A stretch of 12,918 nucleotides of DNA from Sneathiella sp. (GTDB lineage: Bacteria > Pseudomonadota > Alphaproteobacteria > Sneathiellales > Sneathiellaceae), in NCBI GenBank assembly GCA_002732675.1, contig NVRR01000062.1, positions 1 to 12,918 on the forward strand. Direction: 5' to 3'. The position numbers and the translations under genes are program-made. Position 1 is the stretch's first letter. Every line of letters starts with the position of its first letter. Of the stretch, positions 7,810 through 12,918 are shown piece after piece. The notes beneath the pieces were generated by a model. It did no database searches. It saw only the letters and a list, made by a program, of their open reading frames with translations, and was not told where the DNA came from.

Positions 7810-8250
7810 CTAGGCTACCCGTTGTTGATAGCCGTCAAAACCGAGGACAACAGCGGTGAGACCATGGGTCTCGTCATAGGCCCGAGCGGCGCTCGTATGT
7901 ATATATTCGGCATCAAGGATGTTGGGGCTATCGTGGGCCTGGGCGATTTGCTGCGCCAAAAATTGCGGTGACGACTGTCCCGGCGCCAAGTGATTGATCC
8001 CGGTGGAGGTCGATGACGGCGTCGGCGTCTTACGCTCAAAAACTGTTGTATTGTCGAGCTGTGGGCGAATGTCATCAACAGGGGCAACATGCCTTTTGCG
8101 GGTTGAGAGTTCCAGGCCACCGCTGAGTACAAAATCCTGTCCGGCAGTCATGGCAACGGGTGTTCCGGTTTGGCCATGCGCGCCCGCACCGAACCACTCG
8201 GACGGGATCGGTAGTCGTATTATGTTCGCGGTCGGTTTTAAGACTTCCAT
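7810..8250 (-). CDS. Uncharacterised small protein, 146 residues
   Basis: I do not recognise a named family. The protein starts MEVLKPTANIIRLP. It has a middle part rich in Thr, Ser and Pro (around KTPTPSSTSTG, about residues 74-84) that looks disordered, and a conserved-looking C-terminal part: SPQFLAQQIAQ (93-103), a segment containing AARAYDETHG, and the end GFDGYQQRVA. FLAQxIAQ followed by a YxxT-type segment resembles small hypothetical proteins I associate with alphaproteobacteria, but this is from memory. There is no signal peptide, membrane segment or cysteine pair. The frame extends further upstream only to a TTG at 8322. ATG 8250 is preferred, with GAGG (8261-8264 on the complement) about 10 nt upstream. 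It is convergent with msrA (22-bp gap) and lies 231 bp downstream of phaR on the same strand. Confidence 0.6.
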   Translation of the reverse strand: MEVLKPTANIIRLPIPSEWFGAGAHGQTGTPVAMTAGQDFVLSGGLELSTRKRHVAPVDDIRPQLDNTTVFERKTPTPSSTSTGINHLAPGQSSPQFLAQQIAQAHDSPNILDAEYIHTSAARAYDETHGLTAVVLGFDGYQQRVA

Positions 8251-8395
8251 TAACCCAATGCCTCGTACGTCGAAGAAACACATGATCTCTAAACAAGGAT
8301 TGAAGATCATCATATACTTCAAGACGCTAGGATTCTCCGGACTGTCGGAGTAATACTATACCCCTGATTTTGCCAGACTAAGGCTAACAAAATCT

Positions 8396-8414
8396 TAACG
8401 TATTAATCACGTTA
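8396..8414. repeat. Short inverted repeat TAACGT-N7-ACGTTA
   Basis: TAACGT (8396-8401) and ACGTTA (8409-8414) form a 6-bp dyad in the AT-rich space between phaR and the small uncharacterised gene. A compact version, TAACGTTA, occurs at 10625-10632 upstream of phaA. It could be an operator, but the arms are short and AT-rich. A second dyad (CTCCG 8335-8339 / CGGAG 8346-8350) lies nearer the small gene. Neither has a T-run that would make it a terminator. Nothing else was found in 8251-8481. Confidence 0.3.
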
Positions 8415-8481
8415 GTATGCAAAATATCGAAAAATCGCGAAAAAATGATGATTTTCAATGTATTATTGGTTAATGTAGCCG

Positions 8482-9093
8482 CTACTTCTTACCGCTCATC
8501 TGATCAAGGCGTTTTTGCATTTCAGACAATTGGTCTTTCAGTTCCTGCATCATGTCAGTGTTTTGATCTGCGGGCGCAGCAGTGTTCGGAGCTTTTTCTA
8601 CGTTCTCTGCCGACGTGTCCGTGGCCCCAAAGGCTGTCGGAGAAAATATTTTCATAGCCTGATCGAAGGCGGCCATATTTTGCCGGCCCATATCTTCAAA
8701 CTGCTTGAACAATGGATTTGTCGTCAGATTGTCCGGGAGAACATCTCGCATTTTATCCTGGTTTTCGAAAAATGACTGCATCGACATTTCCAGATAACCA
8801 GGAACGACGGTTTGTAACCGGTCGCCATAAAATCCAATAAGCTGACGGAGGAAACTGATGGGAAGTAGGTTTTGACCCTTCGCTTCTTCCTCGAAAATAA
8901 TCTGCGTCAGGACAGAACGGGTAATGTCTTCGTTTGTCTTGGCGTCGAAGACGACAAAGTCACTCCCCTCCTTTACCATCTTGCTGAGATGATCAAGGGT
9001 GACATATGACGAGGTCGCCGTGTTATACAGCCGTCGATTAGCGTATTTCTTGATGACGATGGGATCTTTGTCGGTTGCGTTTTTGTCGGCCAC
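8482..9093 (-). CDS. phaR: PhaR, polyhydroxyalkanoate synthesis repressor
   Basis: 203 residues. The N-terminal PHB_acc_N DNA-binding domain is at about 12-72, with the diagnostic KKYANRRLYNT (15-25) and SYVTLDHLSKMV (29-40). The PHB_acc repeat follows (LLPISFLRQLIGFYGDRLQ, 76-94; VPGYLEMSMQSF, 97-108). The C-terminal tail is poorly conserved and rich in Ala, Thr and Glu, ending in a short predicted coiled coil (180-200). PhaR binds both DNA and nascent PHA. When polymer accumulates, PhaR moves to the granule and releases phasin and pha promoters, including its own. The start codon is GTG (9093), chosen because AGGAGA stands about 5 nt upstream and the family N-terminus fits. The gene is divergent from the PhaC-like gene, and the shared 242-bp region holds TGC-rich direct repeats that are good operator candidates. 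Confidence 0.96.
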   Translation of the reverse strand: MADKNATDKDPIVIKKYANRRLYNTATSSYVTLDHLSKMVKEGSDFVVFDAKTNEDITRSVLTQIIFEEEAKGQNLLPISFLRQLIGFYGDRLQTVVPGYLEMSMQSFFENQDKMRDVLPDNLTTNPLFKQFEDMGRQNMAAFDQAMKIFSPTAFGATDTSAENVEKAPNTAAPADQNTDMMQELKDQLSEMQKRLDQMSGKK

Positions 9094-9149
9094 GTTTTCT
9101 CCTATCTCATTCTGTGAAAAGCATAGCGGTGCTTACTTTCACCTGTAAA

Positions 9150-9181
9150 TGCTGCGCTGCGCAAGTTTATTGTGCGCTGCG
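9150..9181. promoter_or_regulatory. Candidate PhaR operator, 9-bp direct repeat
   Basis: TGCGCTGCG occurs at 9153-9161 and again at 9173-9181, a 20-bp period close to two helical turns. The left copy is extended by TGC on its 5' side (TGCTGCGCTGCGCA, 9150-9163). TGC/GCA-rich sequences of the CTGC-Nx-GCAG type are the known targets of alphaproteobacterial PhaR. Position between divergent phaR and the PhaC-like gene, 57-88 bp from the phaR start, suits joint control. The rest of 9094-9335 holds no promoter that I can place with confidence. Confidence 0.5.
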
Positions 9182-9335
9182 TTTCAGAAAATGGCCCCAA
9201 AAGCAGCGGAAAGGGTCGTTTTGGATGATGAAAGCCTCTATATTGTATGATGCGGCTCGCAGTGGATGATCCGCGCAGGTCTATTGAAAATCTGTTCATT
9301 GCTCCGGTCATTCAATTGCGGCAAGATGATGAAAT

Positions 9336-10577
9336 ATGAACGACGCCTCTGGCATAACTGAATTTCCGCCCCGGATGGGACCACGGCCGCTTGCCCTGCA
9401 TCTGGGGCTGGCGACGACGACCGTTGCAGGCGCGTTGGCCGGGGTGTCGTTTGCGCAAGGGGAGAATTTCCTCTGGCCGGGTGAAAACTCCCGCCAAAGT
9501 GAAGATATCGCCGAGAAACTCCGCGATCACGCATCGCCAGATGTTCTGGAAGCGCTCAGCGCCCAGGGCAGTGAGATGGTTCAAGAGATGATCGATGGTA
9601 TTAACATGTATCATCAACATCCCTATCGGCGATATGATCCGGTGCGGACAGTCCTTTGGTCAGCCGGGACCACATCGCTTCTTGACTGCAATCCTGAGGC
9701 ACGGCAAGACGCCCCGGTCATTTTCATCGTGCCGTCGCTCGTCAACCGTTCCTACATATTAGACCTTATGCCGGGCCGCAGCCTGGTGAACTATTTATCG
9801 GAACAGGGAATAAGACCCTTGCTTCTGGATTGGGATGCCCCGGGGGAGACGGAGAAAGAATTCACTCTCTCAGATTATGTTCTGGAGCGCATTTGTCCCG
9901 CCATGGATTACGCAACCGATCGGTTCCCGTTGGCACCGTTACATTTGGCCGGATATTGTATGGGCGGCACATTGGCGGTTGCCGCGGCCCACAGACAGCA
10001 AGATAAATTGGCCAGCTTTATCGCGCTGGCATCGCCCTGGAATTTTCATGAAGATTTGGGACCACAGGCGCAAATGCTGCTAGCGCAGAAGGCGTTATGG
10101 TCGGCGGTGTTGGAAGGCTTCGGGGAACTGCCGGTCGATTTATTACAAACTTTTTTTGCGAGCCTGGATCCGAATCTCGGCCTTAGAAAGTTCAGCAAAT
10201 TTTCGAAGATGGATATGGATTCGGCTAAAGCAACGGAATTTGTGGCTTTGGAAGACTGGTTGAATGATGGCATGCCGCTTGTTAGAAAGGTTGCTGAAGA
10301 ATGCCTGCAGGGATGGTACGGGGAAAATACAACTTATCATTCTCGCTGGCAGGTAGGAGGGCGCATTGTCCGCCCGCAGGAACTGACAATTCCCGTTCTG
10401 ATCGCAGCGCCAGCAGCGGATAAGATTGTGCCGAGATTGTCCGCCCTGGCCATGGCTTCGGGCCTGCCAGGCGCGAAAATAATTACCCCGCCATCCGGCC
10501 ATATTGGTATGATCACAAGTCGGCGTGCCAAGGATGGTTTATGGCAGGATTTATCTGACTGGATTTTGTCTTGCTAA
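9336..10577 (+). CDS. phaC: Short PhaC-like polyhydroxyalkanoate synthase (alpha/beta hydrolase fold)
   Basis: 413 residues. The N-terminus has GPRPLALHL (15-23) followed by a hydrophobic stretch to about 40. The catalytic part is an alpha/beta hydrolase: VIFIVPSLVNRSYILDLMPG (128-147, oxyanion region), LLLDWDAPG (162-170), the lipase-like box GYCMGGT (206-212) with nucleophile C208, AADKIVP (360-366) with D362, and SGHIGM (387-392) with H389. A cysteine in place of serine in the box, plus ALEDWLNDG (304-312), marks the PHA synthase family and argues against a depolymerase. It should polymerise 3-hydroxyacyl-CoA made by PhaA and PhaB onto granules. It is much shorter than class I synthases (about 590 residues), near the class III/IV size, yet no PhaE or PhaR-subunit gene is adjacent. 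No Shine-Dalgarno is visible before ATG 9336, which follows an in-frame stop, TGA (9330-9332). Confidence 0.85.
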   Translation: MNDASGITEFPPRMGPRPLALHLGLATTTVAGALAGVSFAQGENFLWPGENSRQSEDIAEKLRDHASPDVLEALSAQGSEMVQEMIDGINMYHQHPYRRYDPVRTVLWSAGTTSLLDCNPEARQDAPVIFIVPSLVNRSYILDLMPGRSLVNYLSEQGIRPLLLDWDAPGETEKEFTLSDYVLERICPAMDYATDRFPLAPLHLAGYCMGGTLAVAAAHRQQDKLASFIALASPWNFHEDLGPQAQMLLAQKALWSAVLEGFGELPVDLLQTFFASLDPNLGLRKFSKFSKMDMDSAKATEFVALEDWLNDGMPLVRKVAEECLQGWYGENTTYHSRWQVGGRIVRPQELTIPVLIAAPAADKIVPRLSALAMASGLPGAKIITPPSGHIGMITSRRAKDGLWQDLSDWILSC

Positions 10578-10616
10578 TGTATTATTACCGCATTCTCAAA
10601 TTAAACGTTGCGATCG

Positions 10617-10637
10617 CGAATAACTAACGTTATTTCG
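10617..10637. repeat. AT-rich hairpin in the phaC-phaA gap
   Basis: CGAATAAC (10617-10624), loop TAAC, then GTTATTTCG (10629-10637) can form an eight-pair stem with one bulged T. It lies 40 bp after the phaC stop and overlaps TAACGTTA (10625-10632); GCGATCGC (10610-10617) is immediately upstream. There is no T-run behind it, so it is a poor terminator. An operator or mRNA-end structure is possible. Confidence 0.3.
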
Positions 10638-10651
10638 TATGAGGGAGTTAA

Positions 10652-10687
10652 ATGGACTTAAAATTTCTCATGGGAAGTATTTTTTGA
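10652..10687 (+). CDS. Possible 11-codon leader mini-ORF upstream of phaA
   Basis: An ATG at 10652 preceded by GAGGGAG (10641-10647, 4 nt spacing) opens an 11-residue frame, MDLKFLMGSIF, that ends in TGA at 10685-10687, 41 nt before phaA. The purine-rich box is at least as good as phaA's own Shine-Dalgarno, which is unusual for a gap with no gene. It may be chance or a translated leader. The peptide has no run of a single amino acid that would suggest attenuation. Confidence 0.22.
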   Translation: MDLKFLMGSIF

Positions 10688-10728
10688 ACTATTATTACTA
10701 AAATCGCAAAATCTAGGAGAAATTACCA

Positions 10729-11898
10729 ATGGATATTGTCATCACAAGTGCGGTCCGTACAGCTGTCGGCTCTTTTAACGGGGGGCTGGCGCCGTTGACA
10801 GCGCATGAGCTGGGCGAAGTCGTCATTAAGGAAGCGCTCGTGCGGGCCAAAACGGATCCATCCGAAGTCTCGGAAGTTATCTTAGGTCAGGTGCTGAGTG
10901 CTGGTGAAGGCCAGAACCCGGCGCGGCAGGCATCTGTAAATGCCGGTGTTCCCGTAGAAGTTCCAGCCTGGGGCGTCAATCAGCTTTGCGGATCCGGCCT
11001 CCGGGCCGTGGCGCTTGGATATCAGGCAATCATGAACGGTGATTCCAGTGTTGTTGTTGCAGGCGGTCAGGAAAGCATGAGCCGGGCACCGCATTGCGCA
11101 CATCTTCGTGATGGCAAGAAAATGGGTGGCCTGGAATTTATTGATACCATGCTGCAGGACGGTTTGATTGATGCCTTCCATGGCTATCATATGGGCAATA
11201 CGGCGGAAAATGTTGCGGCCCAATGGCAAATCACCCGGGATGAGCAGGACGCATTCGCCGCGAATTCGCAGCGCAAAGCGTCAGAAGCGCAAGCCGCAGG
11301 CCGTTTTAAAGACGAAATCGTGCCCGTCACTATCTCCACACGCAAGGGCGACATTGTTGTTGATCAGGACGAATATATCCGCGGCGGCACCACTGTTGAA
11401 AAACTGAGTGGCTTGCGCACGGCTTTCATAAAAGACGGTACGGTAACCGCGGGGAATGCCTCCGGTCTTAATGACGGCGCGGCAGCGGTTGTCCTGATGA
11501 CGGCCGAAGCCGCCGAGCAAAAAGGCATCAAACCTTTGGCACGGATTGTTTCCTGGGCGCAGAGCGGTGTCGATCCGTCTGTGATGGGATCAGGGCCTAT
11601 CCCGGCAAGCCGGGCGGCGCTTGAAAAAGCCGGCTGGACGCCAGGCGATCTTGATCTTATTGAGGCCAACGAAGCCTTCGCCGCGCAGGCCTGCGCTGTC
11701 AACAAGGACCTCGGCTGGGATACGGATAAAGTCAACGTCAATGGCGGTGCCATTGCCATCGGTCATCCGATCGGGGCGTCTGGCGCACGGGTATTGGTGA
11801 CATTGCTGCATGAAATGCAGAAACGGGACGTGCATAAAGGTCTTGCGACCTTATGTATTGGTGGCGGTATGGGAATCGCTATGTGTGTAGAGAGATAA
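10729..11898 (+). CDS. phaA: Acetyl-CoA C-acetyltransferase (biosynthetic beta-ketothiolase)
   Basis: 389 residues, close to other PhaA/PhbA thiolases. Active-site residues are all in place: acyl-binding C87 in NQLCGSG (84-90), NEAF (314-317), H346 in [10 protein letters not shown] (345-354), and proton-transferring C376 in CIGGG (376-380). The N-terminal [11 protein letters not shown] and the [12 protein letters not shown] stretch (111-122) are those of degradative and biosynthetic tetrameric thiolases. It condenses two acetyl-CoA into acetoacetyl-CoA, the first step of polyhydroxybutyrate synthesis, in the cytoplasm. Its place 28 bp before phaB supports the biosynthetic role. AGGAGA (10715-10720) stands 8 nt before the ATG. 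The 151-bp gap from the PhaC-like gene is AT-rich and probably holds a promoter of its own, though I cannot place the boxes. Confidence 0.96.
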   Translation: MDIVITSAVRTAVGSFNGGLAPLTAHELGEVVIKEALVRAKTDPSEVSEVILGQVLSAGEGQNPARQASVNAGVPVEVPAWGVNQLCGSGLRAVALGYQAIMNGDSSVVVAGGQESMSRAPHCAHLRDGKKMGGLEFIDTMLQDGLIDAFHGYHMGNTAENVAAQWQITRDEQDAFAANSQRKASEAQAAGRFKDEIVPVTISTRKGDIVVDQDEYIRGGTTVEKLSGLRTAFIKDGTVTAGNASGLNDGAAAVVLMTAEAAEQKGIKPLARIVSWAQSGVDPSVMGSGPIPASRAALEKAGWTPGDLDLIEANEAFAAQACAVNKDLGWDTDKVNVNGGAIAIGHPIGASGARVLVTLLHEMQKRDVHKGLATLCIGGGMGIAMCVER

Positions 11899-11926
11899 GT
11901 TAATTTCAGGATAAGAGGTGCAGAGA

Positions 11927-12649
11927 ATGTCGAGAGTAGCAATCGTCACAGGCGGGACCAGAGGTATCGGAGCCGCCATTTCCGAAATGTTGAAGGAAAA
12001 GGGCTATAATGTCGCTGCCAACTATGGCGGCAATGATCAGAAGGCGCAGGAATTTACGGAGCGGACAGGCATTCCCGCCTATAAATTTGACGTGTCCGAT
12101 TTCGATGCCTGCGTCGCCGGTGTCGCCAAGGTGAAGGCCGATCTCGGCCACGTCGAAATTGTTGTCAACAATGCCGGGATTACCCGGGATGGCACCTTGC
12201 ACCGCATGGATCAGTCAAGCTGGCAGCAGGTGATTAATACCAATCTCGGATCCTGCTTTAACATGTGTCGGGCGACCATTGACGACATGCGTGCCAATAA
12301 ATTTGGCCGTGTTGTCAATATTGGCTCCATCAATGGTCAGGCCGGTCAGTACGGGCAGGTCAATTATGCAGCGGCGAAATCCGGCATCCATGGATTTACC
12401 AAAGCGATGGCCCAGGAAGGGGCAGGGCAAGGTATTACTGTGAACGCTATTGCGCCTGGTTATATTGATACTGATATGGTGGCAGCGGTGCCAGCAAATG
12501 TTCTCGAGAAAATCATCGCGGGTATTCCTGTCAAACGTCTTGGAAAGGCTTCTGAAATTGCCCGTGGCGTTTGTTTCCTCGCGGCCGACGACGCCGGTTT
12601 CGTGACCGGATCAACCCTGTCCATCAATGGCGGACAGCATATGTACTAG
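11927..12649 (+). CDS. phaB: Acetoacetyl-CoA reductase (NADPH-dependent, SDR family)
   Basis: 240 residues, a classical short-chain dehydrogenase. TGGTRGIG (8-15) binds the cofactor and NNAG (81-84) is the structural motif. S134, Y147 and K151 form the catalytic triad (GSINGQAGQYGQVNY...K), which matches the S-N-G-Q-x-G-Q-x-G-Q-x-N-Y pattern of Ralstonia PhaB. PGYIDTDM (177-184) and the end INGGQHMY are typical of PhaB. It reduces acetoacetyl-CoA to (R)-3-hydroxybutyryl-CoA, the monomer for the synthase. FabG is the close alternative, but the phaA neighbour and the GQ-rich active-site loop favour PhaB. The start at 11927 is chosen over an in-frame GTG at 11918 because AAGAGG (11913-11918) lies 8 nt upstream. 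It forms an operon with phaA and is followed by a strong terminator. Confidence 0.95.
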   Translation: MSRVAIVTGGTRGIGAAISEMLKEKGYNVAANYGGNDQKAQEFTERTGIPAYKFDVSDFDACVAGVAKVKADLGHVEIVVNNAGITRDGTLHRMDQSSWQQVINTNLGSCFNMCRATIDDMRANKFGRVVNIGSINGQAGQYGQVNYAAAKSGIHGFTKAMAQEGAGQGITVNAIAPGYIDTDMVAAVPANVLEKIIAGIPVKRLGKASEIARGVCFLAADDAGFVTGSTLSINGGQHMY

Positions 12650-12689
12650 GGCGAAATTTCCGATCGGTCCCGCTTGACCGGTTTACGTT

Positions 12690-12735
12690 AAAAAAGGCAT
12701 GATGTCTGGTCTTCAGGCTCATGCCTTTTTCTTGT
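12690..12735 (+). terminator. Rho-independent terminator after phaB
   Basis: The 12-bp arms AAAAAGGCATGA (12691-12702) and TCATGCCTTTTT (12719-12730) are perfect complements. After one bulged T the stem continues inward through GTCTG (12704-12708) and CAGGC (12714-12718), leaving a GTCTT loop. The T-run leads into TTTTTCTTGT. It lies 41 bp after the phaB stop. The A-run on the 5' side would also allow termination of transcripts arriving from the right. Confidence 0.88.
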
Positions 12736-12791
12736 CCAGAGGGTAGGCTAATCGCTGTCAAAACTACAAAATCGGGAAAATCTGCTGCCAC

Positions 12792-12918
12792 GTAACTGGC
12801 GAAAGCCGTCCTTACAAACAGGGTGCTTTCAAACGCGTAAAAGGTAAAGGCGCTATCGAATTGGCCGCTCGTTATGAATTCGCTGATGTTTCCGATAGCT
12901 ACTTCGGCAACGACGGCG
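12792..12918 (+). pseudogene. Startless fragment of a phosphate-selective (OprO/OprP-type) porin, runs off window
   Basis: From 12792 the frame reads VTGESRPYKQGAF, then a Lys/Gly-rich turn, then GAIELAARYEFADVSD. This TGE-x-RPYK ... GAxELAARY-x-x-DxxD pattern is the C-terminal third of OprO/OprP-type outer-membrane porins. The frame is closed by TAG at 12744-12746 and has no ATG, GTG or TTG before the homology begins. The 15 or so codons upstream of it look random, so roughly the first two thirds of a porin are missing. Codons (GGT, GCT, CGT, ATC, AAC, TTC) are those of a highly expressed gene and differ from the neighbours, which suggests a fairly recent origin from an active porin. It may be a partial duplication, a recombination remnant, or an assembly join at a multicopy gene. 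The 3' end is outside the window. Confidence 0.6.

Noticed and set aside
8251..8322. N-terminal extension of the small uncharacterised protein from a TTG at 8322
   Set aside because: The extra 24 residues look unstructured and Met/Cys/Phe-rich, and ATG 8250 has a usable GAGG upstream.
8425..8460. Run of A/T tracts downstream of phaR as its terminator
   Set aside because: The only stems possible are A-T pairs with uneven arm lengths, and there is no GC-rich stem before the T tracts.
10610..10617. Palindrome GCGATCGC as a possible operator or origin element
   Set aside because: A single 8-bp palindrome with no repeats nearby is expected by chance; there is no iteron or DnaA-box cluster.
11918..11926. 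GTG at 11918 as the phaB start
   Set aside because: It would overlap the AAGAGG box that is correctly spaced for ATG 11927, and the family begins with MSRVAIVTGG.
1..12918. Search for a novel defence, mobile or CRISPR system
   Set aside because: All large frames fall into known metabolic, stress or envelope families; I saw no spaced repeats, integrase, transposase, reverse transcriptase or toxin-antitoxin pair.

Overview
The window reads as chromosomal DNA of an alphaproteobacterium of moderate GC (about half). The main pointers are a DUF4175 (TIGR02302-type) envelope protein, a PhaR of the alphaproteobacterial type, a short PhaC-like enzyme next to phaAB, and a YejA-type solute-binding protein with the characteristic mature N-terminus. 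Genus cannot be fixed from the sequence. I see no tRNA, rRNA, insertion sequence, CRISPR array or phage gene, and no convincing new defence or mobile system. The window is mostly ordinary core metabolism with a few interesting regulatory and structural details.

Layout. At 1-3010 (+) lie the 3' part of a DUF4175 membrane protein and a TrpD2/YbiB-like phosphoribosyltransferase homologue, which meets yaaA (-) tail to tail with an 8-bp overlap. At 3840-7129 (-) a MocR-type regulator (GntR winged helix fused to an aminotransferase fold) is followed 17 bp later by an orphan periplasmic oligopeptide-binding protein. The MocR gene is divergent from msrA (7314-7787, +). The space between them holds a good sigma-70-like promoter for the regulator, and ATTGGTC/GACCAAT arms bracket that promoter. 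A small uncharacterised protein (7810-8250, -) meets msrA tail to tail.

The right half is a polyhydroxyalkanoate (PHA) locus. phaR (-) is divergent from a 413-residue PhaC-like enzyme (+), followed by phaA (thiolase) and phaB (acetoacetyl-CoA reductase). PhaA and PhaB convert acetyl-CoA to 3-hydroxybutyryl-CoA. The PhaC-like protein carries a complete Cys-Asp-His triad and would polymerise it. PhaR probably represses by binding TGC-rich sites, and a 9-bp direct repeat with a 20-bp period lies in the phaR/phaC divergent region. A strong hairpin terminator follows phaB. Just after it the window ends in a startless fragment matching the C-terminal part of a phosphate-selective-type (OprO/OprP) porin.

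No gene-free stretch exceeds 300 bases. The longest are 9094-9335, 8251-8481, 7130-7313 and 10578-10728, and their contents are described in the entries.
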